A stretch of DNA of 64,000 nt from Chitinivorax sp. PXF-14 (GTDB lineage Bacteria > Pseudomonadota > Gammaproteobacteria > Burkholderiales > SCOH01): positions 1-64,000 of the forward strand of contig NZ_JBFNXJ010000003.1 of the NCBI RefSeq assembly GCF_040812015.1, read 5' to 3'. Both the position numbers and the translations under genes were made by a program. Below the pieces are notes generated by a model. That model had not been told where the DNA came from, did no database searches, and was given only the letters and a program-made list of their open reading frames with translations. Positions 16,687 through 25,189 of the stretch are shown one piece after another. Numbering within the stretch: position 1 is the stretch's first letter; each line of letters starts with the position of its first letter.

Positions 16687-18839
16687 GCTTCGGCCTCCTC
16701 AGCGGCGGCCATCTGCTTGAAGTCGTCCAGCAGGTCGTCGGGCAGCGTCTTGTCCTGCAGGCCGGGGATGCCTTGGTTCTCCCACCAGTCTCCTGCCTCG
16801 ACGTAGTGCTGTCGCATGTAGCCGGCCAGCTCTTGCAGATCGTTCGGCATGGCTTCGTCGGGGTCGGGTGCCGGCAGCGGCATGCGGACTTTCCAGAGGT
16901 TGCCGCCCTCGATCAGCGCGAAGCACTGGCCCTTGGGCAGCGCCACCACATGCGCCGGCTCGATCAGCGGCACGCTGTTGCTGCTGATGCGGTCCTGGGT
17001 GTTGGACGTGAAGGCGGTATTGCCGTGCGGGTCGGAGCTGTCGGTGGCGCCGCTCATCAGTGCCGTGGCGTACACCTCGACCTTGGGCAATTGTCGCGTC
17101 AGCAGTTCGGCGGTGGCGGTCTCGCGCACGCGCAGCATGAACAGGTTGTTGAAGTTGCCGACCACTTGGCCGGCCTTGGCACGGTTGCCGATGCGCGCCT
17201 CGATGTCGCTCAAGGTCTGCGTGTAGGCCGTCACCTGCACGCCGGCACCGCCGCCCTTGTTGACCATCGGGATGAACTCGTCGCCCATGAGTTCATTGAA
17301 TTCGTCGGCGTGGACGTTGATCGGAATCCTGGCGCCCACCGCTGCGCCGGGCAGCCCGTCGTCGATGCCGAACTTGTAGATGTGGCCGGCGACCGAGACG
17401 AGATCGCTGAACATCGAGTTGCCCACCGCCGCCGCGACTTCGGCGTCGGACAACGCATCCAGCCCCACGTAGACTACCGCGCGTTTGCGGATGACCTGCA
17501 TCCAGTCGAAGATCGGTCGCGGGTCGGACAGGTCGGAATAGTTCGGTGCGAGCAGTTGCGCGATCTTGCCGGTGGTGAGCTTCTCCAGCAGCGGCAGCAG
17601 CGAAGCGACGATCTTGTCGAAGTACGTCCGGTCGTAGCGCACGGCGCTGCGCAGGCCGTCGAGCACCGGGTCATAGATGCGCACTTGGGACAGGTACTGC
17701 TCCAGCACCACGACGCGCTTCTCGCGGCCGATCATGTTGCGCGGGATGTTCTTGTCGTTCAGCCTGGCTTCGAGCTGGACGATGATCTCCCAGGCCTTCG
17801 GCTCGTTCTTCGCGAAGAAATGCTGGGCGTATTCGATGAACAGCGCGTCGATGTTGATGACGTGGCGCTGGATCAGCAGATAGTCGGGGCGCTGCCCCAG
17901 TTCCACCAAAGCCCGGGCGATGATGTTGACGAACCTCCAGGCGAACTCACGGAACGCGGCGCTGTTGCCCTCGCCCGAAAGCTGACCCGCGATACGGGTG
18001 GCGACTTCCGAGGTGCGGCCGAAACGGCCCACGGCGTTGTAGCGCGCCGAGATGTCCGGCCAGCCCAGATGGAAGACGTAGAACTCGCCCTCGCGCCCGG
18101 CGCGCCTGGCCTCCACATACATGCGTTTCAGGAGATCGGCGTCGCCCTTCGGATCGAAGACGATCACCACCTCGTGCTGGCCGTTGACCTTGCGCCGGAT
18201 GTCCTGGGTGATGAACAGCTCGGCCAGGCGAGTCTTGCCCACCCGCGTGGTGCCCAGGACCAGCGAGTGGCCGACCCGCTCGCCCAGCGGCAGCGTCACG
18301 TCGACTTCGTGCGGTTCGATGCCGTGCAAACGCGGCAGCCCACCGACTGGCGGCAGCGGACGCGCCGGATTGAGCGGGCTATCCCAGGCCAGCGCCTTCG
18401 CAAGCTTCGAGACTGGGAACGGTGCGAACTCCAGCCGCTCCTCGATCCGCCGCGCCGCCCGGTAGATCGCCGTCGGCTCCACGTAGCGACGGAATTCCGG
18501 CCGGTAGGTCTGCATGAGCCGATGCGTATGACGCTGATCCCACCGGAAGCCCCGGCCGATGAACAGCCGCTGCTGGCTCACCGGCATATCGCGGCTGGTC
18601 ATCACGTAGCGCGGCAACCGCCGGATGTTGCGCCGGTAGCGCAGGATGGCCCAGGCATCCCGCCAGCGGATGGCACCAAAGGTGAGAAACGCGAGCGCAC
18701 TGCCCAGGCCCAGCAAGGGGCTCAGCGCGAGCGACCACGGTGCCACCATGCACAGAAGCGCGGCGCCGACACACACCGCGACGGTGTAAAGCTCCACCGC
18801 TGGTCGCAGCAGTACCTCGACAGAGTGGGGCTGGGCCAT
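16683..18839 (-). CDS. traD: TraD-like type IV coupling protein of the ICE
   Basis: A 718-residue conjugative coupling ATPase. Two transmembrane segments occupy about 15-55, followed by the soluble ATPase with Walker A GTTRVGKT (196-203) and Walker B VIVFDPKGD (about 225-233). It matches the SXT-TraD-type factor of genomic-island conjugation systems, which brings relaxosome DNA to the type IV secretion channel. It is followed with overlap by the TIGR03747 gene and preceded by a TIGR03765 gene 25 bases away, the family's standard order. No break is seen. Confidence 0.94.
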   Translation of the reverse strand: MAQPHSVEVLLRPAVELYTVAVCVGAALLCMVAPWSLALSPLLGLGSALAFLTFGAIRWRDAWAILRYRRNIRRLPRYVMTSRDMPVSQQRLFIGRGFRWDQRHTHRLMQTYRPEFRRYVEPTAIYRAARRIEERLEFAPFPVSKLAKALAWDSPLNPARPLPPVGGLPRLHGIEPHEVDVTLPLGERVGHSLVLGTTRVGKTRLAELFITQDIRRKVNGQHEVVIVFDPKGDADLLKRMYVEARRAGREGEFYVFHLGWPDISARYNAVGRFGRTSEVATRIAGQLSGEGNSAAFREFAWRFVNIIARALVELGQRPDYLLIQRHVINIDALFIEYAQHFFAKNEPKAWEIIVQLEARLNDKNIPRNMIGREKRVVVLEQYLSQVRIYDPVLDGLRSAVRYDRTYFDKIVASLLPLLEKLTTGKIAQLLAPNYSDLSDPRPIFDWMQVIRKRAVVYVGLDALSDAEVAAAVGNSMFSDLVSVAGHIYKFGIDDGLPGAAVGARIPINVHADEFNELMGDEFIPMVNKGGGAGVQVTAYTQTLSDIEARIGNRAKAGQVVGNFNNLFMLRVRETATAELLTRQLPKVEVYATALMSGATDSSDPHGNTAFTSNTQDRISSNSVPLIEPAHVVALPKGQCFALIEGGNLWKVRMPLPAPDPDEAMPNDLQELAGYMRQHYVEAGDWWENQGIPGLQDKTLPDDLLDDFKQMAAAEEAEA

Positions 18840-18864
18840 GGCGGACGCTGCACCGTATCTCGCT

Positions 18865-19425
18865 TCAAGGCTCGATGCCGGTGGCTGTGATCAGCACCGG
18901 GTAGTGGCGGATGCCGAGCCGTTGCGCCAGGTCGTCGCCGGAGACTGGTGAAAGCGTCAGGCCGGGAGCGAGGCGGCGCAGCGCGGCGAGCGCCTCGGCG
19001 GTGGCGACATTGACCACCAGTCCGACCGCCCGCAGTTCCTGCAGGGCCGCGCGCGGCTGCCGCAGCCAGGCGCGCGAGCGATCGTCGTCCCCCACCAGGA
19101 ACAACGGCGATAGGCCCGGTGCGCGAATCACGCGCCGCGGCTCGTCGCCCGGCGTCAGCAGCGCTGAGCGAACCGGCAGCATGTCCGCCTCCTCATCGGA
19201 CGGATTGTCGACGCGGGGCATCGGTGTCGCAGCAGGCGGCTGGGCCGGGCCGGCGTCCTGTGGATTCAGGGCCTGGTAGTACGGCAAGGCCGATACGCCA
19301 CCTCGGCCCTCGACGACGATCAGCGGTTGGGGCGCGGTCGTCTGAGTTGGCTGGAGGGTCGTTTGCGCGACGGCGGCGGTGGCCGACCACAACCCCAGGG
19401 TAATGACAAGCAGGATGCGCTTCAT
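18865..19425 (-). CDS. ICE protein, TIGR03765 (PFL_4695) family
   Basis: A 186-residue secreted protein: signal peptide at 1-20 (ILLVITLGLWSATAAVA), then LIVVEGRGGVSALPYYQAL (about 35-53), which is diagnostic of this ICE family, and a C-terminal thioredoxin-like region (LAQRLGIRHYPVLIT). It is part of the transfer operon, overlapping the lytic transglycosylase gene by 4 bases. It probably assists assembly of the conjugation channel in the periplasm; the exact role is unknown. Confidence 0.88.
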   Translation of the reverse strand: MKRILLVITLGLWSATAAVAQTTLQPTQTTAPQPLIVVEGRGGVSALPYYQALNPQDAGPAQPPAATPMPRVDNPSDEEADMLPVRSALLTPGDEPRRVIRAPGLSPLFLVGDDDRSRAWLRQPRAALQELRAVGLVVNVATAEALAALRRLAPGLTLSPVSGDDLAQRLGIRHYPVLITATGIEP

Positions 19426-20012
19426 GGCGTGCGGGTCCGGGTGAAAGCGTTGGAAGAAACGGATGCGTCCGGACCCAACACGCGGGCAAGGTGCCGATGA
19501 ACGCTGCGGCGGTAGCGGGCGGCCGGCTCGCCGCCGGTGGGCCGGTGGTAGCGGCCGATGGCGACCATCCAGTCCTCGCCAGGTGCGTGCTGCTCCACGA
19601 GGATGTCCGCGGCGATGGCGAGATTGCGGTACGGGTCGAGCAGATCACAAGGCTGCTCGTAGCGGTGCGCGTGGTAGCCGAGGTTCACCTGCCCGAGGCC
19701 CGCGTCGACGCGGCTGGCCGGGGTGCGTGCGAGCGCTCTGCGCAGCCCGGCGCAGGCTTCGGCCCGTGTGGCGTAGCGCTCTGCCTGGCCAGCGACGTTG
19801 AGGGTCCACGGCCAGGGAATCAGGCGGCCGTGCAGCCGCGCGCCGCTCTCTTGCAGCGCGACCGCAAACAACACGGGCGAGGGTATGCCCGCCCGCTGTG
19901 CGGCGAGCTGGTAAGCCGGCGGCGGCACTTCCTGGGCCGATGCGATCGTCTCCCAGGCGCAGAGGGCCAGCACTGCGCATGCGGCTCGTGCCGCGGCTAC
20001 TGGCGCTGCCAT
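19422..20012 (-). CDS. ICE lytic transglycosylase (SLT-type)
   Basis: A 196-residue periplasmic enzyme with an N-terminal signal (AACAVLALCAWETIASA), then ALQESGARLHGR with the catalytic Glu in the ES motif (about residue 54) and VDAGLGQVNLGYHAH (about 102-116), the GLxQ signature of SLT domains. It opens peptidoglycan locally for the conjugation apparatus. It overlaps both neighbours: the TIGR03765 gene by 4 bases and the TIGR03759 gene by 16 bases, so the three are one translational unit. Confidence 0.92.
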   Translation of the reverse strand: MAAPVAAARAACAVLALCAWETIASAQEVPPPAYQLAAQRAGIPSPVLFAVALQESGARLHGRLIPWPWTLNVAGQAERYATRAEACAGLRRALARTPASRVDAGLGQVNLGYHAHRYEQPCDLLDPYRNLAIAADILVEQHAPGEDWMVAIGRYHRPTGGEPAARYRRSVHRHLARVLGPDASVSSNAFTRTRTP

Positions 20013-20728
20013 TGGCCGTTCACCTCGCGCACCACGGCGGGCAGCTCGCCGGGCAGGCTCAAGGACAACCAGCGGCCGCCATCATGATTGAGCGTGATCG
20101 TGCGCGCCCGCACCCGGGCGGGGTCGATGCCGGCCTGCGTCGCCCACTGGCGGATGCGGCCATCGTCCTGGCGGCTGCCGACCATATAGAGATCGAAGGC
20201 CGTGCCAGCCGCCTGCAACTGGCGCACGCGCTGTTCGCACGGTTGGCAGTCCGCCTTGACGAAGACGGCCAGCCGGCCGGGCCCCATGTTGCCGGAAGCG
20301 GGAGCCCGTGCGCCGGGCAGGTTCACGCGCTGCTGGCCGGGAAACAGGCGTTTCCACGCGGCGTCGTAGGCGCGTTGGTAGGCCAGCGTCTTGCCCACGC
20401 GCCGCGACTCCGCCTGCACCTGCAGCTCCGCGTACCGGTTGCGCTCCTCGTCGCTGCGGGCCTCGATGCCCAGGACCGTGAGTGGATCGAGGTTCGGGGA
20501 GTAGATGCCGAGCGGTCCCTGCATCAATTGCCGGTAGCGCGCCCATTCCTCGGGCCGCAGTCCCCAATCCCGTGCGAGGCGCTCGTCCAGCCCGGCGTCG
20601 GTGCTGTTCTGCATCAGGCTCGGGGTCACGCGGGAGTTCGCCACCGGCGCCGACTGCGCGAAGCCACCGGCCGCCACGAGGGTGAGCGCCACGGCAAGGC
20701 CGATCGCGGTCGCAAAGCCTGGCTTCAT
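19997..20728 (-). CDS. ICE protein, TIGR03759 (PFL_4693) family
   Basis: A 243-residue exported protein. The signal peptide covers about 1-25 (IGLAVALTLVAAGGFAQ). The family signature WGLRPEEWARYRQLMQGPLG (about 55-74) is followed by LDPLTVLGIEARSDEER. The C-terminal half is thioredoxin-like with a CxxC pair, ADCQPCEQRV (about 164-173), suggesting a disulfide or redox role in the periplasm. It lies in the transfer operon between PilL-side genes and the lytic transglycosylase. Confidence 0.88.
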   Translation of the reverse strand: MKPGFATAIGLAVALTLVAAGGFAQSAPVANSRVTPSLMQNSTDAGLDERLARDWGLRPEEWARYRQLMQGPLGIYSPNLDPLTVLGIEARSDEERNRYAELQVQAESRRVGKTLAYQRAYDAAWKRLFPGQQRVNLPGARAPASGNMGPGRLAVFVKADCQPCEQRVRQLQAAGTAFDLYMVGSRQDDGRIRQWATQAGIDPARVRARTITLNHDGGRWLSLSLPGELPAVVREVNGQWQRQ

Positions 20729-20737
20729 GGCACGCTC

Positions 20738-21382
20738 CTACGGCAGCGCGACACGTACGATCTGGTCGTCCACGCGGAAGACGGCGGCATGCGCGTCGAT
20801 GGCCTGGAGTTGCCAGGCACCGATCGACTCACCCACGCGCAGCAGCCGCAGTTCGGTAAGCGCTGCGGCGCCGCGTGATGCGATCGACACGAAGCGTTCA
20901 CCGCCGCGCAGCTCCAGGCCAACCACGTTGAATGGCGGTTCGGGCACTTTGGGCTTGGCCGCCTCTGCGGTCTTGTGGGGATCTGCCGCGGACGGTGCCG
21001 CCTTTTTCAGGCGCGCTTCGAGGACGCCCACGCGTGCCTGCAGCGCCTTGATGTCGTCGCCGTGGGCATCCGTCGCCTGCGCCTGTTCGACGTGCGCCAG
21101 CCGCTCCTCCAGGGCCTGGCGGGCGGTATCGAAGTCCGTCTGAGGGATCGGCTTGGGCTGGCGCTTGATCTCCTCCACCTGCTGTTCGACTTCGCCAACC
21201 CGCGTGACGAGCGCCTGGACATGGGTGTCCTGGGCGTTGGTGCGGCTTTGCTCTGCCAAGTGCGACAACCCGACGCTGTTGACGACGGCGAGCACACTCG
21301 CGAACAGCAGCCAGACGGCGGCCGCGATCTTCGGCCAGCGCCGGCGGCCCTCGACGTCGGAAGGGAACTGAGGGATGTTCAT
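20738..21382 (-). CDS. ICE single-pass membrane protein with coiled coil
   Basis: A 214-residue protein. One membrane anchor lies at about 18-40 (KIAAAVWLLFASVLAVVNSVGL), followed by a long charged helical region (about 50-125: VTRVGEVEQQVEEI, ALEERLAHVEQ, LQARVGVLEARLKK) that looks like a coiled coil, then a compact C-terminal domain (VVGLELRGGERFVSIAS). It starts at the ATG at 21382, overlapping pilL by 4 bases. I do not know a specific function. Position between pilL and TIGR03759 is usual for this ICE group, and a pilus or channel assembly role is likely. Confidence 0.75.
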   Translation of the reverse strand: MNIPQFPSDVEGRRRWPKIAAAVWLLFASVLAVVNSVGLSHLAEQSRTNAQDTHVQALVTRVGEVEQQVEEIKRQPKPIPQTDFDTARQALEERLAHVEQAQATDAHGDDIKALQARVGVLEARLKKAAPSAADPHKTAEAAKPKVPEPPFNVVGLELRGGERFVSIASRGAAALTELRLLRVGESIGAWQLQAIDAHAAVFRVDDQIVRVALP

Positions 21383-21987
21383 GGCTGGACCTCCCGAGTC
21401 CCATCGGCCTCGATCTGGTCTGCGCTTGGAACACCGCCGGTCGGGACCACGATCGAAATGGCCGAAACGGGGGCCGCTCGGCGCCCGAAGCACACATGGC
21501 GGGATGCGTCATCGACCGATAGATCCCATGCGGGTCCGGCGATCGTCAGCAGGGCGTCGCGCAACGTCAGCGGTCCGAGACGCAGATGCGCCGCGGGCAA
21601 CGGAAGCGCATACAGGGCCGAGGCATCCGCGGCGTCGCAAAGTCGATAGCCCGTGTGCAGAAGGACATGACGCAGGGCGTCGCCCACGCTCGCATCGAAC
21701 ATGGGTGGAATTGCGACCTCAACGACTTGCTGCATCAGATCACGCTGTGCCGGCTCCGGTACCAGCTCGACCAAGGTGTAGCGTCCGTGGCGGACGACGG
21801 GAACGTATCCGGCTGAAGCGCCCGCGATCACCGCCAGCTCTGGAGCCCCGGCGAGCGCGCCGGGCGCTCCCGTCGTCAGGGCATGATTAGGCAGCGGCGA
21901 AGTGGTGGCGCAACCTGCAGCCAGGACGGCGCAGGCCGTTACGCCATAGAGGGAAAGGAAGCCAAAAAAACGGGCGGGCGGTCGCAT
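21379..21987 (-). CDS. pilL: PilL N-terminal-type lipoprotein of the ICE type IV pilus region
   Basis: A 202-residue lipoprotein: signal peptide with lipobox LAAGC (about 22-26), then VPVVRHGRYTLVELVPEPAQRDLMQQVVEVAIP (about 61-93) and VGDALRHVLLHTGYRLCDA (about 100-118), matching the PilL N-terminal domain (TIGR03748-type) of PFGI-1-class ICEs. It probably belongs to the secretin-like outer-membrane part of the conjugative pilus. It is the first gene of this transfer block; upstream of it the ICE backbone is interrupted by the siderophore locus. Confidence 0.85.
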   Translation of the reverse strand: MRPPARFFGFLSLYGVTACAVLAAGCATTSPLPNHALTTGAPGALAGAPELAVIAGASAGYVPVVRHGRYTLVELVPEPAQRDLMQQVVEVAIPPMFDASVGDALRHVLLHTGYRLCDAADASALYALPLPAAHLRLGPLTLRDALLTIAGPAWDLSVDDASRHVCFGRRAAPVSAISIVVPTGGVPSADQIEADGTREVQP

Positions 21988-22155
21988 GGGTCGGTTCCCC
22001 GATATGTGGAATCGTCACCATCGCCTCCGCCACTCGGGCTGGCAGCAAACAAAAGGAACTGGACGCCGACCGATTAACGGCGGTAGACCCAAGTAGGATG
22101 CTCACCAAAGGCATGCACGGAAGCTGCGCCTTGGCATTCCGCGTCCTATCAGAAC

Positions 22156-22956
22156 TCAAGGTGTCGATGGCCAGATCGACACACATGGAGTCTGAGCCTG
22201 AAATGAATGGAGTAAATCGGCAACAACAGCGGCCCTCTGCTCCATGAGATAGAAGTGTCCGCCGGGAAATGATTTCAACTCGAACACCTCCGCCGCGAAC
22301 AGCGCCCAGTCGGCAGCTTGCTTCGATGTCAGTTCCCCATCTTCACGGCCAATAAAGGCGCTGAGCGGTATTGGCAAGGGGGGCTGGTATTGCGGCGGAC
22401 GATAGGTTTCGATCAGTCGATAGTCATTGCGGATGACGGGCAGCATCAGAGAACGCAATTCATCCGACTGCAGCAGCACGGATGGGGTGCCTCCCAATCG
22501 AACCATTTCCTCGCACAAGGCGGCATCGGTCGCATGATGCCAGCGGCCGCCCTTATGATGGATCGGGGGTTCTCGTGCGGAGACGACTAAACGAAGCGGC
22601 AGGCGCAGACCGCGTTGCATCAGTGCTAGGCACAGTTCATGGGCGACAGCGGCGCCCATGCTATGCCCGAACAGCAGATAGGGCCGGTCGATGATGGGGG
22701 ATATCTCATTGATAAGCGCATCCACCAAAGCTGGCATTGAACCGACTGGCGCATCGTTGATACGCTCCTCGCGTCCGGGGTACTGCACTGCCACCAATTC
22801 CATCGTAGGGGGAAAATAATCGACCCAGCCACGAAAGAAACTGGCCGAACCACCGGCATGCGGTAGGCACACAATGCGCGCTGTTGCGCCAGGCTGAGGT
22901 CGATACATGCGAAACCATGGCGAGTTCGCAAGCGACTTGACGGGGCGCGGATTCAC
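22156..22956 (-). CDS. Type II thioesterase of the siderophore cluster (YbtT-like)
   Basis: A 266-residue editing thioesterase. It has the alpha/beta-hydrolase signature IVCLPHAGGSASFFRGW (about 27-43), the catalytic Ser in FGHSMGA (about 92-98), Asp in FIGREDGELT and His in FPGGHFYL. It removes misloaded groups from carrier proteins of the NRPS. The GTG at 22956 overlaps the stop of the preceding reductase gene (GTGA), which fixes the start. It is last in the six-gene biosynthesis operon. Confidence 0.92.
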   Translation of the reverse strand: MNPRPVKSLANSPWFRMYRPQPGATARIVCLPHAGGSASFFRGWVDYFPPTMELVAVQYPGREERINDAPVGSMPALVDALINEISPIIDRPYLLFGHSMGAAVAHELCLALMQRGLRLPLRLVVSAREPPIHHKGGRWHHATDAALCEEMVRLGGTPSVLLQSDELRSLMLPVIRNDYRLIETYRPPQYQPPLPIPLSAFIGREDGELTSKQAADWALFAAEVFELKSFPGGHFYLMEQRAAVVADLLHSFQAQTPCVSIWPSTP

Positions 22957-24056
22957 GTTCGCGCCTGCGTCTGGAGGTGTGCGACGATGCCGTCTACCGC
23001 CAGCGGCAGGGCGTCTGGCGGCGTGATTTCCTGCGGCGATCCGAGTTCTGTGCCCAGGCCGACCCACGCCTTCGCGGCACTGAGCATATACTGCTGAAGC
23101 TTCGCATCTTGAGTGCCCGCTTGAATGGCGTCACGGAAATCCAGCAAACCGCGCGCCGCCGCTTCGGTCCAGTAATGGTTGAATGCCTGATAGTAGGATG
23201 GCGCCGTCGCCGGACCGATGAGTGAACTGACCGGCAGCGTCAATGCCTCGTGTTGGGCGGATAGGTCGATGACGCCGTCGTCGCGTCGCTCCAACCGCAT
23301 TCTGGGGTGCCACAACAGTTGGCCGTGGCTGTCCACCAGTGTCAGCCTGCCGCTTTCGGTGCCTAGCGTGATCTGATGGAACAGATGAATGTGGTTGTCC
23401 GGATCGCGTGGGTCGAACTGGTTTTGCACTCGCAACGTTAGTGGCACGCCGCCGAGACGCCCTCCGATGCAGGAGAAGGGGCCCATGTCCGATTCTGCGA
23501 CGGCTTGCAGGGAAAACGACCATGGACGCACACGGCCGAGCGCTTGCCCGAGGACGTCGATCAACGGATAGAGCACGTGGACGCTGCATGCGGCATCCAG
23601 AAAAAGCGGCTGACGTTGGCTGAGCACATATCGGGCGGCGGTGATGAAGCGGGCGACGGGTGCCACGTTCGGGTAGAAGCCGTTCAGCCGGTATTGGCAT
23701 CCCGTCTTTCGCGCGGTACGCAGCAGGTCCGCCAGTTCATCAGGGTGCAGGGGCTGTTCCTGCAGCACATGGATGCCGAGTTCCAGCAATGCACGCGCAA
23801 GCCTCGAACCGGCTCCTCCGAGCACGCCCGACCGAACCACGACGCAGGCGAGATCAATCTCCGGCGGCAATGCTTCCACTTCAGTGTAGAGCGGTACCCG
23901 ATACCGTTCGGCACAGGCGCGCGCAAAGGTGCTGCCACGTGCCAGGATGCCGGCCAGCTCGAAATGGTCCGGCAGGCTGGCAATACCATTCAGATAGGTC
24001 TGGCCAAAGGTGGTGCCGCAGACGATGACCCGCAGACGCGAGGAGGATTGGGTCAT
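22953..24056 (-). CDS. Thiazolinyl imide reductase (YbtU/PchG-like)
   Basis: A 367-residue Gfo/Idh/MocA-type NADPH reductase. The N-terminal Rossmann motif is VIVCGTTFGQTYLNGI (about 10-25), and VLQEQPLHPDELADLL (about 97-112) is typical of the PchG/YbtU/Irp3 family. These enzymes reduce one PCP-bound thiazoline ring to thiazolidine during assembly of pyochelin or yersiniabactin. It overlaps both neighbours by 4 bases. A second, unrelated reductase precedes it, so two rings may be reduced. Confidence 0.92.
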   Translation of the reverse strand: MTQSSSRLRVIVCGTTFGQTYLNGIASLPDHFELAGILARGSTFARACAERYRVPLYTEVEALPPEIDLACVVVRSGVLGGAGSRLARALLELGIHVLQEQPLHPDELADLLRTARKTGCQYRLNGFYPNVAPVARFITAARYVLSQRQPLFLDAACSVHVLYPLIDVLGQALGRVRPWSFSLQAVAESDMGPFSCIGGRLGGVPLTLRVQNQFDPRDPDNHIHLFHQITLGTESGRLTLVDSHGQLLWHPRMRLERRDDGVIDLSAQHEALTLPVSSLIGPATAPSYYQAFNHYWTEAAARGLLDFRDAIQAGTQDAKLQQYMLSAAKAWVGLGTELGSPQEITPPDALPLAVDGIVAHLQTQART

Positions 24057-25189
24057 AGCGTTCCTTCCTCGATCACCGCCTCGACGGCTGCGTCATTCAC
24101 CGGCAGTTCGACCAGGCTGAAGGAGTCCACTGCACCCCAGCGCCGCAGGTGATCGAGCAGAGGCTCCCATGCCAGCACGCTGTCCGCGCTATGGATACCC
24201 GGTGCGGGGGGAGTGTCGAGCAGACACGATACAGCGCTTGCCGCGACGGTGCCGCTCACCCGATAGCTGTCCGGCGCGTTCAGGACCGCGCGTACATAAC
24301 GCGGACGCCCTGCCCGTTCGCCATCCATTTCCAGAACCAGACGGTAGTACGGTGCCTGCCCGGCGACATCCTGCCGGGCGGTTTCCACCAAGTCGCTGAT
24401 CGCGTGTTTCAGCGTGGAGTCGTCGGTTCGCGCGCTCAGGCGTCCGCACCAGTGGGCGATCGTCTCGGTTGTGCGACCGCTTGGCATGACATTGCTCCAA
24501 TGTGCATCGCGCAGCCCGAGTTCGCGGGCAAGCTGCTCCATTTCCTGACTGAAGAACGGTTGCACATGGACGCGTCCGGGAAAACCCACCAGTTCGACTT
24601 CGTCGCGCGGCGGCAGGGCGTCCGTCACGCGCCGGCCGTCGATCCATGCCACCCCGGCCTGGCCAAAGCCGTCCAGGGTGCTGAGCAGCACATCGGCCGC
24701 CGCCGCGGGTGTGCAACGTTCGCGTCCGCCTGCCCAGCCGCGCAGCGCATGAACGCGATCGAACCCCTGCCCCGCCAGCCAGCGCGGCAGCACGCCGGAC
24801 AGCCCGGGATAGACGCCGGCGGAATGGATGACACGGCGTTCGAGCGACAACGGTCGTGCGGCAAGTTGCCGAACCAGCATCGCGCCGCCGAAAGCATCCA
24901 CGTAGTCGGCGCCCGCTGCATCGGCGGCGCGCGCCACGCGATCGCCGATGCGGCAGGAGGGGCCGGCCGCATTCAGCACGACCGCACAACCGTCGCAAAA
25001 GCGGGCGAGTGAAGCTGCGTCGTCGGCATTCACGTGCCGCCAATCGATGTCCGCAGCATCGTCTTTGCGCGCCGACTGTGATCGATAGCCGGCACGCAAT
25101 GTCCAATGGGGCGACGTGTGCAGTCCATCCAGCGCCGCGCCACCGACCGAACCACCTGCGCCCACGATGCCGATCACGGGGGGGCTCAT
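24053..25189 (-). CDS. Saccharopine dehydrogenase-like oxidoreductase, probable second ring reductase
   Basis: A 378-residue NAD(P)-dependent protein. The dinucleotide fold is at the start (VIGIVGAGGSVGGAALDGL, residues 5-23) and AAGPSCRIGDRVARAA lies at about 74-89, as in saccharopine dehydrogenase-type proteins. It starts at an ATG overlapping the NRPS stop (ATGA). Its last residues, VIEEGTL, nearly repeat the end of the first NRPS (AFEEGTL). From memory, the enantio-pyochelin pathway uses a reductase (PchK) unlike PchG, and this could be an equivalent. Having both types in one operon is unusual. The ring reductase role is inferred from context. Confidence 0.72.
   Translation of the reverse strand: MSPPVIGIVGAGGSVGGAALDGLHTSPHWTLRAGYRSQSARKDDAADIDWRHVNADDAASLARFCDGCAVVLNAAGPSCRIGDRVARAADAAGADYVDAFGGAMLVRQLAARPLSLERRVIHSAGVYPGLSGVLPRWLAGQGFDRVHALRGWAGGRERCTPAAAADVLLSTLDGFGQAGVAWIDGRRVTDALPPRDEVELVGFPGRVHVQPFFSQEMEQLARELGLRDAHWSNVMPSGRTTETIAHWCGRLSARTDDSTLKHAISDLVETARQDVAGQAPYYRLVLEMDGERAGRPRYVRAVLNAPDSYRVSGTVAASAVSCLLDTPPAPGIHSADSVLAWEPLLDHLRRWGAVDSFSLVELPVNDAAVEAVIEEGTL

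Noticed and set aside
16662-18890. Long plus-strand open frame opposite traD
   Set aside because: It mirrors the strongly supported TraD gene, has no recognisable domain and is explained by high-GC codon use on the other strand.
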